64,000 bases of DNA from Mediterranea sp. An20 (GTDB lineage Bacteria > Bacteroidota > Bacteroidia > Bacteroidales > Bacteroidaceae), in contig NZ_NFJV01000006.1 of NCBI RefSeq assembly GCF_002160055.1, positions 62,001-126,000 on the forward strand, given 5' to 3'. A program made the translations under genes and the position numbers. Of this stretch, positions 1 through 10,132 are shown piece by piece (position 1 is the stretch's first letter; each line of letters opens with the position of its first letter). The notes beneath the pieces are model-generated. The model was not told the origin of the DNA, made no database searches, and saw only the letters and a program-made list of their open reading frames with translations.

Positions 1-495
1 CTGGTGAAGGAAACCGGGGTGTTTACGAAAGAAGATGTGGAATCGGCAGAGATGGATGCAGTGCAGAGGGTGGAAATCGTAGATGGTTTGGCGAAGATGC
101 GGGATATCTGGGCTTCGGAAGGATGGAATATCCGTCTGGCTACTTGCGCGGAAGAAATAGACCTTGACAGATATGATATAGAGCACAACCGTTGCATAGA
201 CGGTGAACTGATGGAGCGTATTTGGAGCGATGACCGGGAGCTGGTGTACTACCTGCATACGGGCAAGCTGCCCGAACCGGATTTGTTTGGTGGGATTCCG
301 GATATACCGATTGAAAGGAAGAACCTGAAGGACAAAGGGCAACGCAAGGCCTGCGGTTGCATGGTGAGCAAAGACATCGGTATGTATGATACTTGTCGGC
401 ATTTTTGTGTGTATTGCTATGCTAACACAAGCAGGGAGTGTGTGAAGAAGAATGCTGCAAGACATTCGGATGAAAGTGAAAGTTTAATAGATTGA
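1..495 (+). CDS. DUF1848 family protein, C-terminal part (5' end outside window)
   Basis: The frame is open from base 1 and stops at 493-495, so only the C-terminal ~164 residues are present; the family is usually about 300 residues. The end carries the typical DUF1848 cysteine cluster: C-G-C, then S-K-D-I-G-M-Y, then C-x3-C-x2-C-Y-A (TCRHFCVYCYA). The CX3CX2C spacing resembles a radical-SAM iron-sulfur site, but the reaction is not established for this family. The protein ends 6 bases before the first codon of the adjacent ADP-ribosylglycohydrolase remnant, so the two were probably once co-transcribed. Family assignment is firm; function is unknown. Confidence 0.8.
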   Translation: MVKETGVFTKEDVESAEMDAVQRVEIVDGLAKMRDIWASEGWNIRLATCAEEIDLDRYDIEHNRCIDGELMERIWSDDRELVYYLHTGKLPEPDLFGGIPDIPIERKNLKDKGQRKACGCMVSKDIGMYDTCRHFCVYCYANTSRECVKKNAARHSDESESLID

Positions 496-501
496 TGTAT
501 T

Positions 502-723
502 TTGGATAAGAACCTATTTAAAAATTGCTTTAAGAACCGTTTGAAAGGTGTGCTCTTCGGCCAAGTTGTTGGGGATGCTTTGGGTCTGGGTACAGAATTT
601 ATGTCCCGTAAAGATTTGTCTGAAGAAACAGGTGACGGGGATAGAAGTAAAGGAAGAGAAGGTACTGCTGAAGTATCATTGTGGAATTCGGTATTAAAGA
701 CGGTTGGGAGAGTGAAGGCTTGA
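502..723 (+). pseudogene. ADP-ribosylglycohydrolase, N-terminal remnant
   Basis: The first ~38 codons (TTG start at 502) read like the start of a Bacteroidales ADP-ribosylglycohydrolase: a basic helix followed by KGVLFGQVVGDALGLGTEFM, the family signature that begins the metal-binding fold. After that the sequence no longer resembles the family and stops after 73 codons, whereas intact enzymes have about 250-300 residues. All later catalytic acidic residues are missing. The fragment is flanked by imperfect 26-bp direct repeats (475-500 and 711-736), which suggests deletion or insertion at this spot. I read it as a dead remnant. Confidence 0.7.
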
Positions 724-732
724 TAGATTAAT

Positions 733-804
733 GTATCATTCTGTCTTCTTCCTTTGCTTTTTCCGTTGTCGGAAGAGTACAAGGTTGGGATGACAGAATG
801 ATAC
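733..804. repeat. Inverted repeat (13-bp arms) after the remnant
   Basis: GTATCATTCTGTC at 733-745 is matched exactly by its reverse complement at 792-804. Inside, CTTCC and GGAAG form a second, smaller stem. It lies between the convergent ends of the ADP-ribosylglycohydrolase remnant (plus) and the efflux operon (minus). It may be a two-way terminator or a short palindromic repeat; there is no long T run next to the stem, which argues against a classical terminator. Confidence 0.6.
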
Positions 805-849
805 CGTATTCCTGATATATATCCTTCTTAGTTGGCTGACAAACTTCTG

Positions 850-3800
850 TTAACGGGGCGTAGTGGAGGATTTTCTTATCCGGGCGAATTTGGGAAGCAG
901 ACGTTTCCTTTTCTGCTTTTTCTTTTCTCCTACGTCCTTGCGTCTCAGCACTAACAAAGGCAGGAAGAAGAAGATACCCACTACCGACATGAGCAGTCCT
1001 CCGATGGTACCTGCGGCCAATGGGAACCAGAAAGCTTCTTTGTCTGTGCCCATCATGAAGGGAATAAAGCCCAAGATGGTAGATACTACCGTCAGGAAGA
1101 TAGGCACTACCTTTCCATTCCAAGCTTTGGTGTAGGCATGGAGAGGAGTGAGTTTCGGGAAACGGCGGCGCAGACTGTTGTATTCGTTCATGATGTATAT
1201 GCTGGCGTTTACAGTGATTCCACATAACAGAACGAACGAAGCAAAGCCTCCCTGATCGAAATTAAGCCGGAAAAGGTAGAACGTGAGGAACACTCCGATA
1301 TAGGAAACCGGTATGACGGAAATAATGGCCAGCGGCTGTTTCAGTGAGTTGAACAGTATGCCGGTGATAAGAAAGATGATGGCAATGACCAGTAGCAACA
1401 ACAGGTATTGCTTGCTGTTGTCTTTGCCCCAATACCAATAACTCCTTTCCGACTTGGCGGTGTAGCCCATAGGCAACAGTTTGTTGAACTCTTCCAGGTC
1501 TTTTTCCAGCAGGCGGCGTCCCATTTCGCCCGAACCGATGTATTCATACTGCAGGCAGAGGCGGTATTGTTGGTCTTCTTTGGCTATCTGCTGGGGCATC
1601 TGTCCCTTTTCTACCTCAGCCAAGTCGGACAACTTGTAATGTTTGTCATTGTCTGTGCCATAGGGATAGAATTGCATGGCCCAGATGTCGTATTCGTTGG
1701 ACTGGCGCGAGGATAGTTTGATGTTTTCTGTCCCGTCTTTTGTTACTACTGTACCTATATTTATATCACGTCCGAAAATGGGCTGGACAGCAGCAAAAAG
1801 GGGAGTGGCACTAATGTCCTCTTGTGCCATACGTTGTTTGTTCAGGTTGAAATAATATTCCTGATAATCGTCTTTCCAATACGAGAATTCTGAGTTGATA
1901 AGAACCTCTTTAATACGGCGGTGGGTTAAGAGCTTGGATTTCAACCGTTCGGCCCATTCATACAGTTCGTCGTAGTTGTAGCCGAACATGACCACACGGT
2001 AAGAACCGGCACTTTCGCGTACATCGTTGCTGAACCCTTGGTCTTGCAAGCCGTAAACCCCCCAGCTGCCTCCACCTAACTGCAGAGCCTTGCTGATGAT
2101 GTTGGCCTTCAAGGTATAGGGGAAACTGGTGTGTTGGTATTCTTTCTTGAAGTACACATTTATGCCGCCTCGGCGGGCGTTGTAGACTGATGTATGGAAC
2201 TGACGTATTTCTTTGAATTGGCTTAAATAAGTCTCCATGCGTTTCATCAGTGTGTTCATTTGCTCCAGCGTACTGCCATTGGGTAAGGTGGCAGTGGCAA
2301 TCAGCACCACTTCTTCGTTGCGGGTGAAATAGCTGCCGTTGTACACTTTTTCCACAAAGAGGCGGAGTGTTCCTCCTAAGGCTTTGTCTATGATGGGCTT
2401 GATGTTTTCTTTGTAAGTTGAGGTTCCCACAGTCTTGTTGTAAAGTTCTGCCCACCGGCTGTCGTCTTCTATTTTCTCCGGCAGCAGGAAGACCGGCAGT
2501 CCGAAGGCCAGTATCAGCACTACCCATACCGCCCAGCGGCGACGGCGCAACAAACATATCAGCCGTTCATAGAAACGGGTGAAATATACGGTGGGACGTT
2601 TGCCTGATAGGTAACGTGAACGGAACTGTTGCCAACGGGCATGCCGATAATTTTCCTTATCAGAGCCGAGGCTTTTTCTTTTGTGTCGGCGCAGCACCTT
2701 CCAGATACCTTTCAGGGAGAAGGGACGGCTTTTTACCAATCCTAATTTTTCGATAAGAGAGGGTACGAAAAATAGCGAAACAAACAGTGATACTCCCAAG
2801 TTGATGATAACCACGGCAGCAAAATCCTGCAGGTTCAGTCTGATTTCTTCTTTCAGGAAGAAGATAATGACCAATGCTCCCATTGTGGTAAGCGTGGCGG
2901 CAAGCACAGAAAGATAGGCTTTGAGATTGTGGCGGTGCAGAATATGGTCAGTCATTACGATGGTGGCATCGATGACCAGATTGAGTGACACCGTGATACC
3001 TGCCAGCGAGTAAAGCTGCATTTCAAGTCCGAAAAGGTAGTAAAAGATACCTGCCACACAGATATTCACCGCAAGGCTGACAACAATAAGAAACAGATAA
3101 CGCAAACGTCGTGTGATGAGCCAAACAAATGCCAGCAGAATGAGTACGGTGAGTCCTGTACGATAATATATTTTATCAAGTTCTTCGCTGATATACTCCG
3201 TCGCATCGTAGCTGATGTGGATTTCATAGCCTACCGGCAGTATTGATTTCATGGCTTCCATTTCATCCATTACGGTTGTAGCCAGGCGCAATTGGTTGGC
3301 AGTTTCCTCGGCTGTAACAGACAGGTAAATTGAATTCAACCCGTTTATGCGGTAATAGCTTTGTGGAGCGGCTTCTATATGGGTTACCTTGACCAGTTCG
3401 TCCAGCCGGAGAATCTTACCATCAGCAGTGGTGACAGGAATAGTGGCCGCATCAAAGTGAGAGGCACTGCCTTCGGGCACCAGGGCAAGGCGAATCCATT
3501 GTCTGCCACCTTTCCCGTCGCTGACATCGTTGGTTCCTAAAAATTCCCGTCGGTAATGATTCTCTACAGCTTGGGTAATGTCCTGGATGGTGACCCCTAA
3601 ACGACGTAATTGTTCGCTGTCGTATTCCAGTTGCCATTCCATAGGAGTAGCACCGTTAATCTCTACTTTATAGACTCCATCTAAGCGGGCTAAACGGGGC
3701 TTGATATGTTCTTCGGCATATTGCTGGATAAGGATAGGTGTAGAAGGTGCATTGAGAGTAAAAGAAAGGAAAGGCCGTTGCGCGTCTCTTTCGGGCACTT

Positions 3801-4233
3801 TCATTTGAATAACCGGATAAGACACACCATCGGGCAGCTCAGACCATGTCTGGCGTATGATGGTGGAAGCTTCGAAACGTACGGCATCCACGTCAGTATG
3901 TTTGTCCAGGTCGATGGTAATGCTCCCATAACCGTTGCCCGATGTAGAACTCATCTTCTCTACCCCCCGGATGCGGGCCAGCATGGCTTCCAGTCGGCTG
4001 GTTACCTCCATCTCAATCACGCGTGATGAGGCATTAGGCATCGAATAGCTCACAGTGAATCCCGGTAAACTGCGCGAAGGATTCAGTTTGACAGGCAGCA
4101 TGGGAATCAGTGCCAGTCCGACTAAAGCCAGGCAGATAAAGGATACGATGAGTGTGAACGACGACAGCCCGCCTACTACTACACGCTGATGGTCGGTCTG
4201 GATGGCAGATGGATGAGGACGTTTTTGGGTCAT
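850..4233 (-). CDS. RND efflux permease, second of the operon (HME/CusA-like)
   Basis: A 1127-residue inner-membrane RND transporter, full length for the family. One transmembrane helix follows a ~25-residue cytoplasmic start, then a long periplasmic porter region, a block of helices around residues 360-520, a second periplasmic loop and final helices near 950-1090. Helix 4 reads NLVIDATIVMTDH: a single acidic proton-relay residue in an ID-A-T context, closer to CusA-type proteins than to the D-D pair of AcrB. The C-terminus is basic (lysine and arginine rich). The gene starts 21 bases after the TolC-like gene and is last of four. Substrate cannot be read from the sequence. Confidence 0.88.
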   Translation of the reverse strand: MTQKRPHPSAIQTDHQRVVVGGLSSFTLIVSFICLALVGLALIPMLPVKLNPSRSLPGFTVSYSMPNASSRVIEMEVTSRLEAMLARIRGVEKMSSTSGNGYGSITIDLDKHTDVDAVRFEASTIIRQTWSELPDGVSYPVIQMKVPERDAQRPFLSFTLNAPSTPILIQQYAEEHIKPRLARLDGVYKVEINGATPMEWQLEYDSEQLRRLGVTIQDITQAVENHYRREFLGTNDVSDGKGGRQWIRLALVPEGSASHFDAATIPVTTADGKILRLDELVKVTHIEAAPQSYYRINGLNSIYLSVTAEETANQLRLATTVMDEMEAMKSILPVGYEIHISYDATEYISEELDKIYYRTGLTVLILLAFVWLITRRLRYLFLIVVSLAVNICVAGIFYYLFGLEMQLYSLAGITVSLNLVIDATIVMTDHILHRHNLKAYLSVLAATLTTMGALVIIFFLKEEIRLNLQDFAAVVIINLGVSLFVSLFFVPSLIEKLGLVKSRPFSLKGIWKVLRRHKRKSLGSDKENYRHARWQQFRSRYLSGKRPTVYFTRFYERLICLLRRRRWAVWVVLILAFGLPVFLLPEKIEDDSRWAELYNKTVGTSTYKENIKPIIDKALGGTLRLFVEKVYNGSYFTRNEEVVLIATATLPNGSTLEQMNTLMKRMETYLSQFKEIRQFHTSVYNARRGGINVYFKKEYQHTSFPYTLKANIISKALQLGGGSWGVYGLQDQGFSNDVRESAGSYRVVMFGYNYDELYEWAERLKSKLLTHRRIKEVLINSEFSYWKDDYQEYYFNLNKQRMAQEDISATPLFAAVQPIFGRDINIGTVVTKDGTENIKLSSRQSNEYDIWAMQFYPYGTDNDKHYKLSDLAEVEKGQMPQQIAKEDQQYRLCLQYEYIGSGEMGRRLLEKDLEEFNKLLPMGYTAKSERSYWYWGKDNSKQYLLLLLVIAIIFLITGILFNSLKQPLAIISVIPVSYIGVFLTFYLFRLNFDQGGFASFVLLCGITVNASIYIMNEYNSLRRRFPKLTPLHAYTKAWNGKVVPIFLTVVSTILGFIPFMMGTDKEAFWFPLAAGTIGGLLMSVVGIFFFLPLLVLRRKDVGEKKKQKRKRLLPKFARIRKSSTTPR

Positions 4234-4254
4234 AATAAGTCTACATTCCTTTGT

Positions 4255-5733
4255 TTACATATCACTCACATTCCAATCGAACTTATCAGACAGCGAGAAT
4301 CCGCTGGCAAAATCGAATAAAGTCAGACGACGTATCTTGTAATAGTTCAGCCAGTAACTCTGTAGGGCAGAGATGTAATTGCGTTGCGCCTCTTGTTGCC
4401 GGTTGAGTGAAAGGGTCAGGCTGTTGATGTCGGCCTGCCCTATGATGTATCGCTGGCGTGTCTCTTCGTAGGCCATGTCGGCCAGGTCGAGTGCGCGCGA
4501 AGCACTTTGCACCAGGCTTTGCTGGATATTAAAGTCGTTTACTGTCATGATGACTTCTTCTTCTATGCTGATTTCGCTTTGTCTGGAAGAGATTTTGACT
4601 ACGTTCAGATTGTTGCGTGCCATATTATACTTTCCTTTGCGCACTCCCCAGTCTACGAGTGGAATGCTGACAGAAACGGATACCATGTCCTGCTGCTGAG
4701 GATGACGGTAGGCCCCGCCCAAATCTTCGGCCACCTGGTTGAAACCTATACTGGCATTGATACTGGCATTGAAGCGCGATTCTTTCTTAGTCCGGTCCAC
4801 TTCTTGCTCAGCTTCCAGAATATCCTGGCGCACTTGTAGGAAGTCCGGGTTGTTTTCGCGTGCCATGGTTAGGGCTTTATCTACTGGAATATTGAAGTTT
4901 TGTGGCGGACCGGGCAGGACGAGACGGATTTGTGTGTCTTTGGGCAAATCGAGGAATGATGCCAAAGTAAACATGGCGCGTTTCAGACTGCTGGCGGCTG
5001 TCTGAAGGGTATTGCCTGCATTGACGTGGTCCAGTTCCAATGTCAGCAAGTCGGCACGGCTGATGCCTGCAATTTTAAAGCGTTCTTGTCCGATGCGGTA
5101 AAGGGTGTCAGTGCTGGCTGCATTGTCCCGTGCCAAGTCGTATTCGGCTTGCGCCATGGCCAGTTCGAAGAAGTATGTAGTGGCTTGTTCGGCTACCTGT
5201 TCTGTGTTGTAAAGATATTGTTTCTTTACTTTTTCATATTTCAGAGGCTCAATTTTACGTTCCCAGCGGAAGGCGTTGTAGCCAATCAGTTCTTGCGTAT
5301 AACCTATCTGAAAAGGTACGCTGGTGTACTGTGTGTATTTGTTGGAACCAAAGTTACGCATATATCCCAACGATGTATTGGCATAGAATGTACCGCCTGT
5401 CAGGTCTAAATTCTGTTGGATGGACAAGCTGCCATACGCGTAGAATGATTGCTGTGAGCGGTAGACATCAATGTCTGCTTCTGAGTCGTATCGGCGTGTA
5501 ATATCGCGATAATATTGTGCGGGCGTCAGGTCCAGTGTCAGGCTGGGCAGGCGGTTGGCACGGTAGCTGCGATATTCCCAATATCCGCTGAGGTACATGT
5601 TTTGTGCGCGGAAAGATTCCAGCGAACTGTCGTTTGCCAGGCGGATTGTCTGTTGGAGGTCCAAGGTTAGCTTTTGTTGGGCATGTAGGACCGTTGGCAG
5701 AAGCAGAAGTGTAAGTATCAGTATCTTTTTCAT
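4255..5733 (-). CDS. TolC-family outer-membrane efflux protein
   Basis: Predicted 492 residues. I chose the ATG at 5733 because it begins a clear signal peptide (MKKILILTLLLLPTVLHAQQ); the frame is open further upstream but would run into the preceding permease gene. The mature protein shows the two OEP-type repeats of TolC channels, with long helical stretches (about residues 150-270 and 330-470) and beta-rich parts between. It would form the outer-membrane trimer of the RND pump. It sits between the two permease genes, an arrangement that suggests both pumps share this channel. Close to the usual 450-500 residues of the family. Confidence 0.9.
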   Translation of the reverse strand: MKKILILTLLLLPTVLHAQQKLTLDLQQTIRLANDSSLESFRAQNMYLSGYWEYRSYRANRLPSLTLDLTPAQYYRDITRRYDSEADIDVYRSQQSFYAYGSLSIQQNLDLTGGTFYANTSLGYMRNFGSNKYTQYTSVPFQIGYTQELIGYNAFRWERKIEPLKYEKVKKQYLYNTEQVAEQATTYFFELAMAQAEYDLARDNAASTDTLYRIGQERFKIAGISRADLLTLELDHVNAGNTLQTAASSLKRAMFTLASFLDLPKDTQIRLVLPGPPQNFNIPVDKALTMARENNPDFLQVRQDILEAEQEVDRTKKESRFNASINASIGFNQVAEDLGGAYRHPQQQDMVSVSVSIPLVDWGVRKGKYNMARNNLNVVKISSRQSEISIEEEVIMTVNDFNIQQSLVQSASRALDLADMAYEETRQRYIIGQADINSLTLSLNRQQEAQRNYISALQSYWLNYYKIRRLTLFDFASGFSLSDKFDWNVSDM

Positions 5734-5827
5734 TATATTATTTGTCTTTACAAGGTGGATAATGTAGATAGAGGCTTTTTCATTGTTTGACAATATCTTG
5801 TATTTAGTAAATATGTCGGTAAGCTTT

Positions 5828-8800
5828 TCATGATGCATGGTCAGCCTCCTTTCCCAACATAGACAAGCGCTTGGCTTCTCCCTTGCGATAGATATACCAG
5901 TAGATGAGTGGTATGATGAAGAGACTGACAGCCGTACCAATGACCATAGCTCCAATCATGCCGATGACAAAGGGATGCTGCAGTTCAGAACCCATATCAA
6001 AGGCAAACAATAAAGGAATCATACCGCACATGGAGGTTAGAGCTGTCATGATAATGGGGCGCAGGCGTCGTCTTCCGGCTTCATGGATAGCTTCTATCAA
6101 AGGCCATCCTTGCTTTCGCAATTCGTTGATGGCATCCAACTTCAGGATGGAGTCGTTGATAATGACGCCGCAGGTTACAATAAGACCGATGGCTGACATC
6201 AGATTCAGGGTATGCCCGCACACCCAAAGCAGCACCAGGGCAAAAGCGATGTCGATAGGTATCTCAAGCAGCACGATGAGCGGCTGCAGAAAACTTTCGA
6301 ATTGGGCTGCCAGAATGAAGTACATCAGCAAGATGGAGATAAATAGGATTACCACCAGCGAATTAAGCATCTCGCGGTTGGAGAAGAAGCTGCCGCTGAA
6401 GGATGTGTCCCAGTGCCCGTCGGAGTCTGCTTCCTGTTTCACATTTTTCATCAGCGTTTCGGGATGTGGCACGTGATAGAAGCTGAAAGGAATGTATTCA
6501 CCGTTTCTACCGGCTGTGATAGTCTTCAGGTCTTCGGCCGGTGATATGCGGATAAGTTGACTCAGAGGGAGGTATTCTATTTCACCTTGCTCGTCGGGTA
6601 GGGTACGGACCAGCGTATTCTGCAGTATTTCATTTACCGTACGATCCTGTCCTACGATACTGATAGGCAGGTATTGTTGATAAGAATGCAGCATTGCCAC
6701 TTCATTCTCCTTGAAAGCAGTGCGAAGAGTCCGGTAAACTTCATCGTAGCTGACGTTGTAGAGCAGCAGCCGTTCTTGCAGGATGAGAATGTTCAGCTGG
6801 TCTTCAAAAGCCAGTCCCACAGGCGCTGTTTCTGCCACATCGGTCAGGCGTTGTTCCAGCGTGCGTAATTCCTCAGGAGAAGGTGTAGCCTGCTTGTTGC
6901 GGGCATAAAGTTCGGCCACGATGTCTGCCTCGCCCGTGTTGAACAGCTTTTCAAATACGGTTTCAGGCGGTGAGAAAGACACGACAGCCAAAGGATAACC
7001 GGTCTTCAGCAAATTATATATTTTATCCTGCAAAGGAGCGATTTCTTCGGGACTTTCGGTTTTGAAGTACAGTTCGGCTTCCGATGAAGACAGCGGTTGT
7101 TCGCGGTTCAGCAGGTAGTCTTGTTGTGCCACATCGGCAGTTTGTTCCACCACGTCGTCTTTCAGTTGTCGCATCAGGTTGTCTATGCGGTTGCGGTTTT
7201 CGTCCACATGGATGTTTTCATTCCATTCTACGCGCACCAGCAGTTCGTTTTGGTCTATCTGAGGCATACGCTCTTTGTCGATGAAGTAGAACATGAATAC
7301 GCACAAAGGTACAGAAATGATGCAGAAAATGATGCTTGTTTTCTTGTGTGCAAATACCCAGTCTACACCGGCATCATAAAAGCGGTCCATCGTGTGCGCT
7401 TTCAGCGGGTTGTTGATGCGGATTCGGGAAATCCATGACTTCTTCCGGCGGATGCCTGTGCGGTAAACCAAGTAATAGAGCACGGGCAACAGCATGATGC
7501 CGGTGAAGTAGGAGGTGATTTGTCCGACTGTCACCGAGAAAGCTTCGTCGTAAAACAAGGCACCGCCGATACCGCTCATGAAAATCAGGGGGACGAACAC
7601 GGCGATGGTGGTGAGTGAAGAGCTTATCATGGGGGTAAGCACTTCGTTGGTGCCTGCCACACATGCCCGTCGCAAGGAGTAGCCCCGTTCGCGATATTGC
7701 GAGATATTTTCCGTCACAATGATGCTGTTGTCTATCATCATACCCAGTGCCATGATAAGACCGGACAGGGAGATGATATTCATTGACATGTCAAGCAGGT
7801 AGAAGAATATGAAGCCTGTCACGAGTGACACTACCATGCTCAGTCCGATGATGAACGGCGATTTCAGGTCACCCAAAAACAGCATGGCCACTATGCAGAT
7901 AAAGAGAAAACCTTGCGAAAGGTTCTGCTGCAGGTTTGTGATGGTATAGTCCAGAAGTTCTGTTTGATTGCGGCTGATATTGAAGTCGATATCTGGATAC
8001 ATTTGCCGGAAGTAGTCCATCGTTTCGTTTACGGCCTGCTTCAGGTCGTCCATCGTTTCATCCGCTTGCTTGATGACAGCCAAGGCTATGGCTCGTTTGC
8101 CGTTGCTCAGCACGACACCCCGTTCTTCGGCGGGTACTACATTGATGTGGCAGAAATCTCCCAGCCGGATAATGCGGTCTTCTTTGCGCAGCAGGATGTT
8201 GCGTACATCATCTTCGGTGCGCAGCAGGGTAGAGAACTTGATGTTGTATTCATAATATCCGTCGCGCACGGTCATGCTGCCAGGTTCCACATTGTTCTGT
8301 GTCAGTGTATTTTCAATATCTTCCACAGACAGCCCCAGCACGGCCAGTTTATCCGGGTCAGGCACAATCTGTACTTCCCGGTCCAGCAGACCTGTTACGT
8401 CCACCATGGCTACTTCGGGCAGCTGCTCGATGCGTCTTTTGATAACGTTCTCGCCAAACTCACATAAATTCAGGAAGGCTTTCTCGTCTGTGGCGGCATA
8501 AGCACTGTCGTTTTTCAAGGTCAGGTAGAGGTAGAACACCGGTATGTCTGTCGCACTGGCTTTTACTACCTTGGGACGGTCGGCCTCCTTGGGCAGGTAG
8601 TTCATGGCGGCATCAATTTTTTCGTTCACTTCAATGAACGCCAGGTCTGTATTGGTGCCATAGTCGAAATTCAGGCGGATAAGTCCGGCACCGTCGCGTG
8701 TTTCGCTGTGCATGTCCTCCAGTTTGGCCACTTGGATGAGCTGCTGGCGCAGAGGCTTTATCATTGTATTCTCCAATTCACGTGCCGACGTGTTTTCTGC

Positions 8801-8944
8801 TGTCACCTGTACCGTTATTTCCGGGATGGCAATGTCCGGTAACAGCGATACGGGCAATGTGAAATATGTCACCAAGCCTATGATGAAACAGGCAGTGAAT
8901 GCCATCAGCACGGCAATGGGCCGTTGTATGAGGAAACGAATCAT
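5828..8944 (-). CDS. RND efflux permease, first of the operon (AcrB-like)
   Basis: A 1038-residue RND transporter beginning MIRFLIQRPIAVLMAF, the standard RND start with helix 1 near residues 10-30. A large periplasmic porter domain follows, then helices 2-6, a second periplasmic loop (about 550-830) and helices 8-12. Helix 4 has GMMIDNSIIVTENI, where AcrB has V-D-D-A-I-V: one of the two aspartates is replaced by asparagine. It lies between the adaptor and the TolC-like gene, the normal order for a pump operon. It may work alone or as a heterocomplex with the second permease, as in MdtBC; that is inference. Confidence 0.92.
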   Translation of the reverse strand: MIRFLIQRPIAVLMAFTACFIIGLVTYFTLPVSLLPDIAIPEITVQVTAENTSARELENTMIKPLRQQLIQVAKLEDMHSETRDGAGLIRLNFDYGTNTDLAFIEVNEKIDAAMNYLPKEADRPKVVKASATDIPVFYLYLTLKNDSAYAATDEKAFLNLCEFGENVIKRRIEQLPEVAMVDVTGLLDREVQIVPDPDKLAVLGLSVEDIENTLTQNNVEPGSMTVRDGYYEYNIKFSTLLRTEDDVRNILLRKEDRIIRLGDFCHINVVPAEERGVVLSNGKRAIALAVIKQADETMDDLKQAVNETMDYFRQMYPDIDFNISRNQTELLDYTITNLQQNLSQGFLFICIVAMLFLGDLKSPFIIGLSMVVSLVTGFIFFYLLDMSMNIISLSGLIMALGMMIDNSIIVTENISQYRERGYSLRRACVAGTNEVLTPMISSSLTTIAVFVPLIFMSGIGGALFYDEAFSVTVGQITSYFTGIMLLPVLYYLVYRTGIRRKKSWISRIRINNPLKAHTMDRFYDAGVDWVFAHKKTSIIFCIISVPLCVFMFYFIDKERMPQIDQNELLVRVEWNENIHVDENRNRIDNLMRQLKDDVVEQTADVAQQDYLLNREQPLSSSEAELYFKTESPEEIAPLQDKIYNLLKTGYPLAVVSFSPPETVFEKLFNTGEADIVAELYARNKQATPSPEELRTLEQRLTDVAETAPVGLAFEDQLNILILQERLLLYNVSYDEVYRTLRTAFKENEVAMLHSYQQYLPISIVGQDRTVNEILQNTLVRTLPDEQGEIEYLPLSQLIRISPAEDLKTITAGRNGEYIPFSFYHVPHPETLMKNVKQEADSDGHWDTSFSGSFFSNREMLNSLVVILFISILLMYFILAAQFESFLQPLIVLLEIPIDIAFALVLLWVCGHTLNLMSAIGLIVTCGVIINDSILKLDAINELRKQGWPLIEAIHEAGRRRLRPIIMTALTSMCGMIPLLFAFDMGSELQHPFVIGMIGAMVIGTAVSLFIIPLIYWYIYRKGEAKRLSMLGKEADHAS

Positions 8945-9007
8945 AGATACTGGTTGATGATTAATGATAGATGCTGGGTGAAAAGCGTAAGTAGTAATGT
9001 CTCATGC

Positions 9008-10132
9008 TCAATTCTCGATTACTTTGACTGGTGCTTCATGGGCCAGGTTTACGTTGCCTGTCACAATCACTACGTCACCTTCTTTCAGTCCGTCTGCGGT
9101 TTCTACCAGGCTGTAGCTGTCGGAATTTTCCAATCCGGTTTGAACGTAGTGCCACATAGCTTTGCCGTCTTGCAGGGTGAAGACCACCTGTTTGCCCGAC
9201 CGTAGTACCACGGCACTTTTAGGAATAACCAGTTGCTTGCCCAAAGAACGGTGTACGCTTATCCGGACATTCATGCCGCTGAACAGTTTGCCTTGGCCGT
9301 TGACTATAGCCTTGACGCGCACCATCCCTTTGTCGTCTACCAGCGGATTGATTTCGCTGATGCGTCCCGTATAATGCGAGGTAGCATCCGAATAAGGGGT
9401 GACTTCCACCCGGTCACCCGCCTTAATCAAAGGCAATTCGTTTTCCAGTACCGTGAAGTCTGCCTCCATGCCTTGTGTACCTACCACCGTGCAGAACGGC
9501 TCGGAAGAATCTGGCTCATTGAATGGTTTGCTGAACAAGTTGGCTATTACGCCATCGAACGGAGCTTTCAGAGTGGCGTTTTCTTCTTCGCGTTTGGCCA
9601 GTTCATAGTCGGCCACACTGCGGTCGTATCCGCTCTTTACCCGTGCCAGGCGCACGATGTCGGCCGGTGCGTGGGTTGTATCGCCTGCGGCATATCCTTG
9701 TCCTATCAGCACATCCTGCATTTGCAGCCGTGCTTCTTCCATGGCGTCGCGTGCCTGTATGGTTTTGCGTGTCAGGCTGTATTTGTCCAGTTCGGCCAGC
9801 TTTTGCCCTTTACGTACCAATTGGCCGTTCTTTACATAGACAGCGGCCACTACTCCTTGTGTTTCAAACTTCAGGTTTGCCTGCTGGCCTGCGGTCAGTT
9901 TGCCGTTACTTACCAGTTCGTGTTCAAAGTCTTTGCGTTCCAGCACTTGCACGGTCACTTCGTTTTGTTCATCAGGCAGTACGGTGTTTACCCCTTCTTC
10001 TTCGCCGACGGTGTCTGTTTTGCTTTCAGAGCAGGCTACGGTCAGCACTGCCAATGCCACACAAAACCATTGGCAGAGTCTTTTCGGATTCTTTCTTATA
10101 AACATATCGTGGTGCTTATGTTTTTTCTTCAT
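9008..10132 (-). CDS. RND efflux periplasmic adaptor (membrane fusion lipoprotein)
   Basis: Predicted 374 residues from the ATG at 10132. The start was chosen because it gives a signal peptide ending in a lipobox (L-T-V-A-C at about residue 34); an upstream in-frame start adds an implausible hydrophobic leader. The order is lipoyl/barrel-sandwich half (VQVLERKDFEHELVSNGKL and the glycine-rich GVVAAVYVKNGQLVRKGQKL), a helical hairpin, second barrel-sandwich half (ATLKAPFDGVIANLF), then beta-barrel and membrane-proximal domains. It links permease and outer-membrane channel. First gene of the four-gene operon; no regulator gene is next to it. Confidence 0.9.
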   Translation of the reverse strand: MKKKHKHHDMFIRKNPKRLCQWFCVALAVLTVACSESKTDTVGEEEGVNTVLPDEQNEVTVQVLERKDFEHELVSNGKLTAGQQANLKFETQGVVAAVYVKNGQLVRKGQKLAELDKYSLTRKTIQARDAMEEARLQMQDVLIGQGYAAGDTTHAPADIVRLARVKSGYDRSVADYELAKREEENATLKAPFDGVIANLFSKPFNEPDSSEPFCTVVGTQGMEADFTVLENELPLIKAGDRVEVTPYSDATSHYTGRISEINPLVDDKGMVRVKAIVNGQGKLFSGMNVRISVHRSLGKQLVIPKSAVVLRSGKQVVFTLQDGKAMWHYVQTGLENSDSYSLVETADGLKEGDVVIVTGNVNLAHEAPVKVIEN

